Source: Peribacillus muralis (GTDB taxonomy: Bacteria; Bacillota; Bacilli; Bacillales; DSM-1321). From it: a stretch of 64,000 bases of DNA. Position numbers and translations under genes: made by a program. Positions 8,457 through 19,395 of this stretch are shown here, in pieces; the stretch's first letter is position 1; every line of letters begins with the position of its first letter. The notes under the pieces are model-generated. The model did no database searches. It was not told where the DNA came from and worked only from the letters and a program-made list of their open reading frames with translations. Where the stretch lies: the NCBI RefSeq assembly GCF_001645685.2, contig NZ_CP017080.1, positions 1,230,001 to 1,294,000 on the forward strand. Direction: 5' to 3'.

Positions 8457-9023
8457 CTATTGTGAATTAACTTTTTCAATGACGATCCTTTTTCCAGTGT
8501 TCAAGGTGAACTCGAAGCGGTCATGATCCTTTTTCCCATAAGAAAAATGGTGCTGGACGAGACATATTTGATTTTCATTATCGAAGGTAAAGAAATTCAC
8601 ACCAGACTGGTTAGGGACGGTTCTTAAAAAAGTGAGCTGATTATAGCTATATATACAATCATAAATCGAGAAATCAAGAGAGTTCAAGGTGGTTATAAAT
8701 TGGAAAAATGAATCGTCGTTCAATTCCTCCAATAAACGTTCAAAAGAGTAGAGCAGTTTTTTGCGAATTCGAATGGGCTCATTTTCCCTTAAAAAGGTGA
8801 TTTCCCGATGAAGCAGGATTTTCCCTTCTTCCTCGACCACTCCCTGCTGCCAACGTCCACCCCTGTATACTTCGATAACACTTTCAACATAATCTTCGAT
8901 GGAGCAGGCCTCATCTGTTTCATCATCGAAGAAAATCCATTGTTGATTGATATTTTCCACTGTTCCTTCGGTAAAAGCTCTCGTTTGCCTGTTCATTAGT
9001 TTTGTTCGTTGTTGCTGACTCAT
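8457..9023 (-). CDS. yisN: YisN-like protein (DUF2777)
   Basis: This is a 188-aa soluble protein with no signal peptide, beginning MSQQQRTKLMNRQTRAFTEGTVENINQQWIFFDDE. An AGGTATATGTATG ribosome binding site precedes the ATG. Position upstream of asnO and convergent with yisL matches yisN of B. subtilis. The DUF2777 assignment is from memory of that family. No catalytic motif is evident and the function is unknown. Confidence 0.7.
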   Translation of the reverse strand: MSQQQRTKLMNRQTRAFTEGTVENINQQWIFFDDETDEACSIEDYVESVIEVYRGGRWQQGVVEEEGKILLHREITFLRENEPIRIRKKLLYSFERLLEELNDDSFFQFITTLNSLDFSIYDCIYSYNQLTFLRTVPNQSGVNFFTFDNENQICLVQHHFSYGKKDHDRFEFTLNTGKRIVIEKVNSQ

Positions 9024-9338
9024 ACATATACCTCCAATAGTGGAATCCTCACCTACTTTTTAGTCAAAATCCAATGAAAATATAACGGTATATTTTAAAA
9101 TATTATGGACAAATAACCATCTTTCCGTCTTCGCATAGGCTATGTTTAAACACGGGATGCTTTGCTCAACACTTCGTAATCACTCAGGGGGGCGTATAGG
9201 AGGATCCTACGGATGATGCTGATCGATACTTAAACATTGTTATGCATGTCTTCGAATTTGGAAATAAGGGACGATAAATCTTTTTAAGACAGGAGCCAAT
9301 ATTCTGTAATAGTCCCGATGGAAAGGAAGAATTGTAGA
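9024..9338. other. Divergent gap between yisN and asnO
   Basis: This 315-nt AT-rich region must hold both promoters. I see no recognisable operator, leader hairpin or small ORF in it. Confidence 0.4.
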
Positions 9339-11186
9339 ATGTGTGGGATAACAGGCTGGGTACATTTTCAAAAAGATTTACGGACTGAAACGAGAACACT
9401 GGAAAGCATGACGAAAACATTGGCAAAGCGGGGACCTGACGAGGATAATGTCTGGAGCGAAGCCCATGTTGCCTTTGGCCATAAACGATTGACGGTTGTT
9501 GATGCGGAAGGCGGAAAACAGCCGATGACGAAAAATCAACAAGACGGCAGATATACACTTAGCTACAATGGTGAGCTATATAACACCGAAGATATTCGTA
9601 AACAGCTATTATTAAAAGGATATTCCTTTAAAGGTCATTCTGATACAGAAGTTTTACTAACTTCTTATATTGAATGGAAAGAAAAATGCATTGACTTGTT
9701 CAATGGGATTTTTGCGTTTGCAATATGGGATGAAAAGGAGCAAAAATTATTCATTGCAAGAGATCGGATGGGAGTAAAACCATTATTTTACACGGAAAAG
9801 GACGGCGGGTTCATTTTTGGGTCGGAGCTGAAGGCGATTTTAGCCCACCCTGATGTGAGGACAGAGATTGATCGGGAAGGGCTGTCTGAAGTTTTCGGTG
9901 TAGGTCCATCCCGAAAACCAGGTTCCGGTGTGTTCCGTAATATTCATGAGCTGAGGCCCGCCCATGCGCTCACATTATCAAGGAAGGGGGTCCGGATTTG
10001 GCGCTATTGGAATGTGAAGAGCGAAGAGCATCGGGATACCCTCGATGAGACGGCCGAGAAGGTCCGCTTTCTCGTCGAGGATGCAGTGACGAGGCAGCTT
10101 GTATCCGATGTTCCGCTGTGTACCTTCCTTTCAGGAGGGCTTGATTCCAGCGCCATCACGGCCATTGCAGCCAACTCTTATCAAAAAGAAGGAAAAGGGC
10201 AGCTTCATACGTATTCCATTGATTATGAAGATAATGAGCGGTATTTCAAGGCAAATGATTTCCAACCTAATTCCGATGGATATTGGATAAAAAAAATGAC
10301 GGATACATTCAATACGGTTCATCATTCATCTATCATCACCCAAGAACAGTTAACGAATCACCTGACGGAAGCGGTGCTTGTAAGGGATCTCCCGGGTATG
10401 GCGGACGTCGACTCTTCCTTACTTTGGTTTTGCAAGGAAATCAAGCAGGATTTTGTAGTAGGACTATCAGGCGAGTGTGCGGACGAAATTTTCGGAGGTT
10501 ATCCATGGTTTCATCGCGAGGATGATTTAAATCGGGCTGGGTTTCCTTGGATGAGGTCCACGGATGAGCGAGTGTTATTATTGAAGGGGGGATGGCGCGA
10601 GAAACTGAAGCTGGAGGAATACGCGCATGAGGCATACTTGACCACCCTCGCCGAAACGCCTAGATTGGATGGCGAAAACGGTCTGGCGGCAAAGCGTAGA
10701 GAGCTATTTTATGTGAACTTATTATGGTTCATGACCACGCTTCTTGACCGCAAGGACCGGATGAGCATGGGAGCGAGCCTGGAGGTCCGGGTGCCATTTG
10801 CCGATCATCGCCTTGTCGAATATGCGTGGAACATCCCATGGGATATGAAAATGGTGGGTAACCGTGAAAAGGGCATCCTTAGGAAAGCGTTGGAGGGACT
10901 GTTGCCGGATGAGGTACTGTACCGTAAAAAAAGTCCCTATCCTAAAACTCATAACCCTCTGTATACAGACCGGGTACAGGGGTGGTTGAAAGAATTGCTG
11001 AGGGACAAAAATTCCGTCCTGCACGAGTTTTTCGATAAACAAAAGTTGAATGACATTGTCGACTCCAAAGGTGCCGCATTTAAGGTGCCATGGTTCGGTC
11101 AATTGATGTCGGGTCCTCAGTTGCTGGCCCACTTGGCACAAACACATGTATGGTTCAAAGAATACGACATCCAAATCATTGAATGA
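9339..11186 (+). CDS. asnO: Asparagine synthase (glutamine-hydrolysing)
   Basis: Start 9339 leaves Cys2 exposed after Met removal (MCGITGWVHF), as required for a class II glutaminase nucleophile. The upstream start at 9318 would bury it. The protein is 615 aa, close to B. subtilis AsnO. The N-terminal glutaminase domain (about 1-200) contains KRGPDEDNVW and SYNGELYN. The synthetase domain has the PP-loop CTFLSGGLDSSAI and the DRKDRMSMGASLEVRVPFAD block. It makes asparagine from aspartate, glutamine and ATP. In B. subtilis asnO is linked to sporulation. Confidence 0.95.
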   Translation: MCGITGWVHFQKDLRTETRTLESMTKTLAKRGPDEDNVWSEAHVAFGHKRLTVVDAEGGKQPMTKNQQDGRYTLSYNGELYNTEDIRKQLLLKGYSFKGHSDTEVLLTSYIEWKEKCIDLFNGIFAFAIWDEKEQKLFIARDRMGVKPLFYTEKDGGFIFGSELKAILAHPDVRTEIDREGLSEVFGVGPSRKPGSGVFRNIHELRPAHALTLSRKGVRIWRYWNVKSEEHRDTLDETAEKVRFLVEDAVTRQLVSDVPLCTFLSGGLDSSAITAIAANSYQKEGKGQLHTYSIDYEDNERYFKANDFQPNSDGYWIKKMTDTFNTVHHSSIITQEQLTNHLTEAVLVRDLPGMADVDSSLLWFCKEIKQDFVVGLSGECADEIFGGYPWFHREDDLNRAGFPWMRSTDERVLLLKGGWREKLKLEEYAHEAYLTTLAETPRLDGENGLAAKRRELFYVNLLWFMTTLLDRKDRMSMGASLEVRVPFADHRLVEYAWNIPWDMKMVGNREKGILRKALEGLLPDEVLYRKKSPYPKTHNPLYTDRVQGWLKELLRDKNSVLHEFFDKQKLNDIVDSKGAAFKVPWFGQLMSGPQLLAHLAQTHVWFKEYDIQIIE

Positions 11187-11191
11187 ATAAA

Positions 11192-11224
11192 GGGGCAAGG
11201 ATCTATATCCTTGCTCCTTTTCTT
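11192..11224. terminator. Terminator between asnO and the neopullulanase gene
   Basis: A stem of about 11 bp (GGGGCAAGGAT / ATCCTTGCTCC) with a 4-nt loop is followed by TTTTCTT. The genes are convergent, so it may act on both. Confidence 0.8.
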
Positions 11225-11227
11225 GCA

Positions 11228-13352
<2,125 letters not shown>

Positions 13353-14606
13353 ATGAAATTGAAAAAGCTGATTTTCCATTTGTTCATGTCCATATTCTTG
13401 ATCATGATGGCAAGTGCTTGTGAGCCAACTTCAGATAAGGAAAATAAAATAGTTAAGGATGATAAGAAGACTGTGGAAGAAGCCACCGATGAAGCGAAAC
13501 CGGAAAAAATGTTCATCTGGGAAGAAAAAGGTAAAGCGGAAGCTCTTAAGCCATTAATTGAAGGGTTTGAAAAAAAATATGGTATCGATGTTGAGCATGA
13601 AGAGCTGGAAATTGACGAAGAAATGCATGACCGCCTTCGTCGTGATGGGCCAATTGGAAACGGAAAAACCCCGGATGTCGTAACATTTTCTCATCAAAAA
13701 GTCGGCCAGCTCGTGAAGGAAGGCCTGATTCAGGAAGTGAAGGTGAAGAATGATGTATTGAATTCCTTCAATGAATCTTCGGTCAGGGCGGAGATGTATC
13801 AAGATAAGGTATTTGGTTTGCCGAAATCGGTGAACACCTCCGTTTTAATTTACAATAAAAAAATGATGCCTAAGGCTCCCGAAACGATGAATGACTTATA
13901 TAAAATCTCGAAAAAATTAAGAAAGAACAACATCTATGGTTACCATGCCGAATGGACTCGTTTTCATGATGCATATGGCGTAATGGCTGGAATGGGAAGT
14001 TATGTATTTAAGGATCAAAAAGGCAATTTCGATCCTTCGGACATTGGTTTAAATGACAAGCATGCCATAAAAGCCGCTGCATACATTCAAAAATGGTATA
14101 AAGCAGATTTGATTCCAGAAGGTGATAGGGATGCGATCGATAAGATGTTTCGCCAAGGTGATTTGGCTTCATTATCAAGTGATGCTAACTCATTTACCGA
14201 GAAAAAAGATACAGGAATGGCGCCTTTGCCTGAATTGCCGAATGGTAAGCGGATGAAATCGTTCCTGGAAGTCAAGGGCTGGCATGTAACGGCATTCACA
14301 AAAAATCCTTACTGGTCCACAAAATTGATCGAGTATTTGACAAACGACGAACAGGCAATCCAACGCTATGAAACAACAGGTGATTTCCCTCCGAACAAAG
14401 CGATCAGGAATAATAAATTAATCAAAGAAAATGAAAGGGCACAAGCCTTAAGCATACAATTACAATACGCTGAACCTGTGCCGAATATTCCGGAAATGAA
14501 TAAAGTATGGAGACCGATGAACTCAGCCATGAAAAGGATAACGATGGATAAGGCTAAACCGAAAAGGGCATTGGATGAAGCGGTGAAAGCGATAAAAATA
14601 GAATGA
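13353..14606 (+). CDS. Maltodextrin-type sugar-binding lipoprotein
   Basis: This is a 417-aa extracellular solute-binding protein. The signal peptide ends in a lipobox-like ASAC with Cys23, so it should be lipid-anchored outside the membrane. A charged linker (24-50) precedes the binding domain, which opens MFIWEEKGKAEALKPLIEGFEKKYGIDV in MalE style. The context is maltodextrin enzymes and a LacI regulator. No MalF/MalG-type permease genes are adjacent, unlike the B. subtilis mdxEFG cluster, so its transport partner must be elsewhere or it has another role. AAGGAGA gives the ribosome binding site. Confidence 0.88.
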   Translation: MKLKKLIFHLFMSIFLIMMASACEPTSDKENKIVKDDKKTVEEATDEAKPEKMFIWEEKGKAEALKPLIEGFEKKYGIDVEHEELEIDEEMHDRLRRDGPIGNGKTPDVVTFSHQKVGQLVKEGLIQEVKVKNDVLNSFNESSVRAEMYQDKVFGLPKSVNTSVLIYNKKMMPKAPETMNDLYKISKKLRKNNIYGYHAEWTRFHDAYGVMAGMGSYVFKDQKGNFDPSDIGLNDKHAIKAAAYIQKWYKADLIPEGDRDAIDKMFRQGDLASLSSDANSFTEKKDTGMAPLPELPNGKRMKSFLEVKGWHVTAFTKNPYWSTKLIEYLTNDEQAIQRYETTGDFPPNKAIRNNKLIKENERAQALSIQLQYAEPVPNIPEMNKVWRPMNSAMKRITMDKAKPKRALDEAVKAIKIE

Positions 14607-14758
14607 TTTTCTTGTTCTGAATGTTCGATTACATGGAGTTCAGGTATTATGTCCAATTTGTCCCTTAAGTGTAAAGTTTTTTATAATTTGGATTTGACGG
14701 GATGTGGTCAAAAGGCTAATCTTAAAGGCGTAAAGAGATAGCTAGGAGGAGAGCGGAT

Positions 14759-16294
14759 ATGAGAAATGGAGTGTTAACACTCGCTTTAATTCCGTTGCTT
14801 CTTTTTTACGCCATTCCAGTAGGGGCAGCTGAAAAAGAACAACGAACTTGGACGGATGAAATCGTATATTCACTAATGGTTGACCGATTTTTCGATGGCA
14901 ATACCAAGAATAATGGAGATGCTAATGTAAATGATCCTTCGGCGTTTAATGGCGGGGATTTTGAAGGTGTCACGAAGAAACTGAATTATTTAAAGGACAT
15001 GGGTTTTACCGCTATCATCCTTTCACCAGTTTTCGCTAATGAAGATAAGGGCTACCATGGGGATTGGGTGACTGATTTTTATAAAACGGATCAACACTAT
15101 GGGTCCATGAAAGAATTTAAGAAGCTCGTGAACGAAGCACATGATCTTGACATGAAAGTGATCCTTGATTTCCAGGCCAATAATGTGGGTCCTCATTCAT
15201 CTTGGGTGAATGACACCGATAAACAAGATTGGTTTCATGAAGAAAAAGAAATCTCCAATGGTGGCGATCAAAAGCTATTGGAAACAGGGTGGCTTGACGG
15301 TCTTCCCGATTTGAATCAGGACAATGAGGAAACAAGGGAATATTTACTTGATGCTGCAAAATGGTGGATAACGGAAACTGATATTGATGGATACCGTTTA
15401 AATAAAGTTCAATTCGTGGCAAAAGATTTTTGGAAGGAATTTGTGGATACAGTCAAATCTGAAAAATCAAATTTCTATACGATCGGCGATATACAAGGTG
15501 ATGCCGATATGATTTCAAGCTACAAGGAGACCGGCATGGATGCTTTTATGGCCTACCCACAAAATGATGAGTTAAGGGAAGCATTTTCTGCTCCCGACAA
15601 AGATTTGAAGCCGGTTTTTAATGGGTTCGAAGAGAGTGAATCGAAGTTCGGGGGTAAAGCTCCCCAAGCATTGTTCATGGATACGCAGGGGATGCCCCGT
15701 TTTACAAAGGATGCTGCCGATCATAATGAAAACCCAGGCTCCAGATGGAGAATGGCGTTGTCCTATCTTTATACGATGCCAGGAGTGCCAATCGTATTTT
15801 ACGGCTCAGAAATTGCACTAAATGGAAATGTGGCCCCTGACAATCATAAATTGATGAATTTTAAGACAGAGCAGGAGTTGGTGGAATACATCACGAAGCT
15901 ATCCGACCTCAGAGATATGCATCCTGCTTTGACAAAGGGCGATATGGAGCTTTTATATGAAAAAGGGGGGACCTCTGTATTCAAACGAGTTTATGGTGAA
16001 GAGACGATGGTCGTCGCCATGAACAATACGTCTGAAACCCAAACGATAAAAATTACAGATAAGGAACTTGATAACAATAAAGAACTGCGAGGCATGCTGA
16101 ATGGCGATTTGGTCCGCAGCAAGGACAACAGCTACACGATTGTAATTGATAGGGAGTCAACGGAGGTCTACACACTGTCACCTAAGTCGATCATTAATAT
16201 ACCATACATGTTCGTTATCGGATTGGTTCTTCTCATTTTTGGTATATTCATTGCGTTGATCATGAAACGCTCAAAGAGGAACGAACGAAAATGA
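14759..16294 (+). CDS. Membrane-anchored GH13 amylase-fold protein, catalytically inactive by sequence
   Basis: This is a 511-aa protein with a signal peptide (1-23, ending VGAA), a GH13 barrel (about 30-400), a beta domain, and a C-terminal membrane helix (about 482-502) followed by KRSKRNERK. It should be displayed outside and anchored at its C-terminus. The scaffold is conserved (IVYSLMVDRFFDG, FNGGDFEGV, PGVPIVFYGSEIA), but the active site is not. Motif I reads DFQANN (His142 to Asn). Motif II reads GYRLNKVQF (nucleophile Asp to Asn215, KH to QF). Motif III reads IGDI (Glu to Asp244). Motif IV reads MDTQG (NHD to TQG, Gly311). It probably binds alpha-glucans without cleaving them. The frame is intact, so it is not decaying. 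Confidence 0.85.
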   Translation: MRNGVLTLALIPLLLFYAIPVGAAEKEQRTWTDEIVYSLMVDRFFDGNTKNNGDANVNDPSAFNGGDFEGVTKKLNYLKDMGFTAIILSPVFANEDKGYHGDWVTDFYKTDQHYGSMKEFKKLVNEAHDLDMKVILDFQANNVGPHSSWVNDTDKQDWFHEEKEISNGGDQKLLETGWLDGLPDLNQDNEETREYLLDAAKWWITETDIDGYRLNKVQFVAKDFWKEFVDTVKSEKSNFYTIGDIQGDADMISSYKETGMDAFMAYPQNDELREAFSAPDKDLKPVFNGFEESESKFGGKAPQALFMDTQGMPRFTKDAADHNENPGSRWRMALSYLYTMPGVPIVFYGSEIALNGNVAPDNHKLMNFKTEQELVEYITKLSDLRDMHPALTKGDMELLYEKGGTSVFKRVYGEETMVVAMNNTSETQTIKITDKELDNNKELRGMLNGDLVRSKDNSYTIVIDRESTEVYTLSPKSIINIPYMFVIGLVLLIFGIFIALIMKRSKRNERK

Positions 16295-16364
16295 TCACTT
16301 ATTGCGGTTGGATGCTGAATATCGTCCCTAAGGCTTTGTGAAAACAGGATCGGGGGGATTCATC

Positions 16365-18014
16365 ATGAATGAGACTTGGTGGAAGGAAGCCGTTTGTTAT
16401 CAAATATACCCGCGCAGCTTCATGGATAGTAATGGTGATGGGGTGGGAGATTTAAAAGGAGTGATTTCCAAACTCGATTACCTGCAGGATTTAGGCATCG
16501 ACGTTATTTGGATTTGCCCATTTTATAAGTCTCCCAATGCTGATAATGGCTATGACATCAGCGATTATCAGGCAGTTTCAGAGGAGTTCGGATCAATGGA
16601 AGATATTGCACTCTTATTGAAGAATGTCCATCAGCGTGGTATGAAGGTGATCCTCGATCTTGTGTTGAACCATACGAGTGATGAGCATCCTTGGTTCATT
16701 GAGTCACGGTCGTCCCGTGATGATCCTAAACGTGATTGGTATATATGGAGGGATGGACAGGACGGTCGCGAGCCGAATAATTGGGAAAGTATCTTTTCAG
16801 GAAGCGCCTGGAAGTTCGATGAAGGTACCCATCAATATTACTTACATCTCTTTGCCGAAAAGCAGCCAGACTTAAACTGGAAAAATGCTGATGTACGGAA
16901 GGCGCTCTATAAAATGGTCAATTGGTGGCTTGATAAGGGAATTGATGGTTTCCGGATAGATGCAATTACGCACATCCATAAGCGAGATGGTCTGCCGGAT
17001 ATGCCAAACCCTTATTGGCATCAGTATGTACCTGCGTTTGAAATGCATACGAATCAGGATGGGATCCTCGATTACTTGCAGGAGCTCAAGGAGGAAACGT
17101 TCTCTAAATATGACATCATGACGGTCGGAGAGGCCAATGGCGTCAGGATCGAGCAAGCGGAAGAGTGGGTTGGGGAACCGAGTGGGAAATTCAATATGAT
17201 TTTTCAATTTGAACACCTTGGACTTTGGAATCGAGGACAAAATCAGCATGTGGATGTAATCGGGCTAAAACGTACCATGACCAAATGGCAAAAAGGACTT
17301 ACGGACAAAGGCTGGAATGCTTTGTTTTTTGAAAACCATGATCAACCGAGAAGCGTATCGACATGGGGAAACGATCATCAATATTGGTTGGAGAGCGCAA
17401 AAATGATTGGAGCTCTGTATTTTTTCATGCAAGGGACCCCTTTCATTTATCAAGGTCAAGAAATAGGAATGACGAATGTTCAATTTGACTCGATAGATGA
17501 TTATGATGATGTCGGAATGAAAAATTTCTATCGGATCGAGACAACCAAAGGGCGTCCGCATGAAGAAATCATGCACATCATATGGCATAGCGGCCGTGAT
17601 AATTCAAGAACCCCGATGCAATGGAGTGAACAGGAAAATGGAGGGTTCACGAATGGAACGCCTTGGATGAGGGTTAATTCCAATTATCGGGCGATTAATG
17701 TAGAACAACAGAAAAATGACCCCTCATCCATTTACCATTTTTATAAAAAAATGATTCAGCTTAGAAAAAAACATCAGGTCCTTGTTTACGGAGAATATGA
17801 TTTACTATGGGAAGATCACCCGGAGCTTTATATTTATACAAGAAGCATGAATGGTGATTCAGTCAAGATTGTCTGTAATTTCAGTACGAATCACCATCAA
17901 ATCGATCTTTCGCATTGGGGTGAAATGGAGCTTTTGCTGGCTAACTATAATGATTGTTCAGGAGGGCCCATTATTGATTTACGACCATATGAAACGAGGG
18001 TTTACCGTTATTGA
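16365..18014 (+). CDS. malL: Alpha-glucosidase (GH13, oligo-1,6-glucosidase/maltase family)
   Basis: This is a 549-aa cytoplasmic GH13 enzyme starting MNETWWKEAVCYQIYPRSF after a GGGGGAT ribosome binding site. The upstream start at 16338 lacks one. The catalytic residues are intact: GFRIDAITH (Asp199), TVGEANG (Glu256) and FFENHDQPR (Asp326). The residue after the nucleophile is Ala200. In this family Ala is typical of alpha-1,4-glucosidases and Val of isomaltases, so a maltose or maltodextrin substrate is favoured. It lies 70 nt after the inactive amylase gene and probably shares its transcript. Confidence 0.9.
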   Translation: MNETWWKEAVCYQIYPRSFMDSNGDGVGDLKGVISKLDYLQDLGIDVIWICPFYKSPNADNGYDISDYQAVSEEFGSMEDIALLLKNVHQRGMKVILDLVLNHTSDEHPWFIESRSSRDDPKRDWYIWRDGQDGREPNNWESIFSGSAWKFDEGTHQYYLHLFAEKQPDLNWKNADVRKALYKMVNWWLDKGIDGFRIDAITHIHKRDGLPDMPNPYWHQYVPAFEMHTNQDGILDYLQELKEETFSKYDIMTVGEANGVRIEQAEEWVGEPSGKFNMIFQFEHLGLWNRGQNQHVDVIGLKRTMTKWQKGLTDKGWNALFFENHDQPRSVSTWGNDHQYWLESAKMIGALYFFMQGTPFIYQGQEIGMTNVQFDSIDDYDDVGMKNFYRIETTKGRPHEEIMHIIWHSGRDNSRTPMQWSEQENGGFTNGTPWMRVNSNYRAINVEQQKNDPSSIYHFYKKMIQLRKKHQVLVYGEYDLLWEDHPELYIYTRSMNGDSVKIVCNFSTNHHQIDLSHWGEMELLLANYNDCSGGPIIDLRPYETRVYRY

Positions 18015-18050
18015 GCAAATGGAATATCATTGAATTCAGCTTGAAATCTA

Positions 18051-18076
18051 TATGTGGTCAGTCGTCTGACCTCATA
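18051..18076 (+). other. Hairpin downstream of the alpha-glucosidase gene
   Basis: TATG-T-GGTCAG and CTGACC-T-CATA pair around a TCGT loop with one internal mismatch. No T run follows directly. It may be a processing or stabilising hairpin ahead of the true terminator at 18103. Confidence 0.4.
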
Positions 18077-18102
18077 TTCCCTTAATGACCTTTCTTTTTT
18101 TT

Positions 18103-18137
18103 AAGAAGCTGATCCAAAAGTCAGCTTCTTTTTATTT
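18103..18137 (+). terminator. Terminator of the maltodextrin operon
   Basis: A 10-bp stem AAGAAGCTGA / TCAGCTTCTT with an 8-nt loop is followed by a T-rich tail. Confidence 0.85.
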
Positions 18138-18311
18138 TAAGTAAAGATCAAAAGGAATAGTTAGTATTTTCTGAAAAAAAGGCAAAGGACGATAAAAAAA
18201 GTATGGATATACCTACTGGACTGAGTGTATTATGAATACATACTAATGTATAAATATAAAAATATCGATTTATGTAGTCAATCAAAGCTAAAGAGAGGAG
18301 AGGGGAAATAC

Positions 18312-19358
18312 ATGGCCATCACGATAAAAGATGTGGCACAGCTAGCGAAGGTTGCACCTTCAACGGTATCCCGAGTAATCGCAAACAACCCTAGGATAAG
18401 TGAAAAAACAAAAGTACGGGTACGAAAGGCAATGAAAAAATTAGGCTACCATCCAAACTTCATTGCACGCAGCCTTGCTAATCAGTCAACGAAGATCATT
18501 GGCTTGGTCCTGCCAAGTTCATCTATTGAATTTTATCAAAATCCATTTTTTCCGACGATACTGCAAGGTTTGAGTGAGGGTGCTCAGGAAAACCACTATT
18601 CGTTATTGCTCAGTACGGGAAAAACAGAAGACGAAATCTACAATGGAGTCGTAAATATGGTGCAAGGGGGGATGGTTGACGGAATCATCTTAATGTATTC
18701 GAGGTTGAACGACCATATATTGACCTATTTAAGAGCGAGGGGCTTTCCTTTTGTCATCATTGGGAAACCATATGATTTTATGGAGGAGATAACGTATGTG
18801 GATAATGATAATATCCTCGCTGCGGAACAAGCAACGGATTATCTCATTCAACTTGGACATGAAAGGATCGGTTTCATCGGAGGAGATGTAACCCTTGTGA
18901 TGACGCTAGATCGATTATCAGGGTTTGAAGGAGCGCTGAAAAGGGCAGGCATCATTCCACGGAATGAATATATCTTACATGAAGATTTTTTGCATGAAGG
19001 TGGACAAGCAGCGGCAAGGCGGCTGCTATCCATCGACGAGCCTCCAACTGCTTTGGTGGTCAGTGATGATCTTATGGCTCTTGGCGTCGTGCAGTCACTT
19101 CGGGAGATGGGGATTCGCACACCGGAGGAAATGTCCATTGTCAGCTTCAATAATGTGCTTTTCTCTGAATTATCGTTACCTGCCCTAACCTCAGTGGATA
19201 TCAATATTTTCGATTTAGGCTATCAGGCGGCAAAGGGCATCATTCAGATGCTGCAAACTGGAGATGCTCCGGCTGGTGCCATCATTCCACATCATTTCGT
19301 GGAAAGGCACTCTTGCAGATCAATCAAGGAGGGCGCGATGGTAGCCATGAACTATTAA
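18312..19358 (+). CDS. LacI-family transcriptional regulator (MalR-like)
   Basis: This is a 348-aa protein. I start at MAITIKDVAQLAKVAPSTVSRVIANNPRISEKTK, which places the LacI helix-turn-helix at residues 4-24. GAGAGGAGAGGGG lies upstream. The hinge (YHPNFIARSLA) is followed by a periplasmic-binding-type sensor domain (KIIGLVLPSSS...). It lies downstream of the sugar-hydrolase genes behind its own terminator gap. Regulation of this maltodextrin locus is the natural inference, but the effector and operator are not established. Confidence 0.88.
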   Translation: MAITIKDVAQLAKVAPSTVSRVIANNPRISEKTKVRVRKAMKKLGYHPNFIARSLANQSTKIIGLVLPSSSIEFYQNPFFPTILQGLSEGAQENHYSLLLSTGKTEDEIYNGVVNMVQGGMVDGIILMYSRLNDHILTYLRARGFPFVIIGKPYDFMEEITYVDNDNILAAEQATDYLIQLGHERIGFIGGDVTLVMTLDRLSGFEGALKRAGIIPRNEYILHEDFLHEGGQAAARRLLSIDEPPTALVVSDDLMALGVVQSLREMGIRTPEEMSIVSFNNVLFSELSLPALTSVDINIFDLGYQAAKGIIQMLQTGDAPAGAIIPHHFVERHSCRSIKEGAMVAMNY

Positions 19359-19362
19359 TAGC

Positions 19363-19395
19363 AAAAGGGCATTGCTTCCAAGCAATGCCCTTTTG
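19363..19395. terminator. Bidirectional terminator between regulator and metallo-hydrolase genes
   Basis: A 15-bp perfect stem CAAAAGGGCATTGCT / AGCAATGCCCTTTTG with a TCC loop has A and T tracts on its arms. It abuts the stop codon of the minus-strand gene. Confidence 0.85.

Noticed and set aside
14759..16294. Calling the inactive amylase gene a pseudogene
   Set aside because: The frame, signal peptide, scaffold and anchor are all intact. Only the active site is changed, which fits a pseudoenzyme better.
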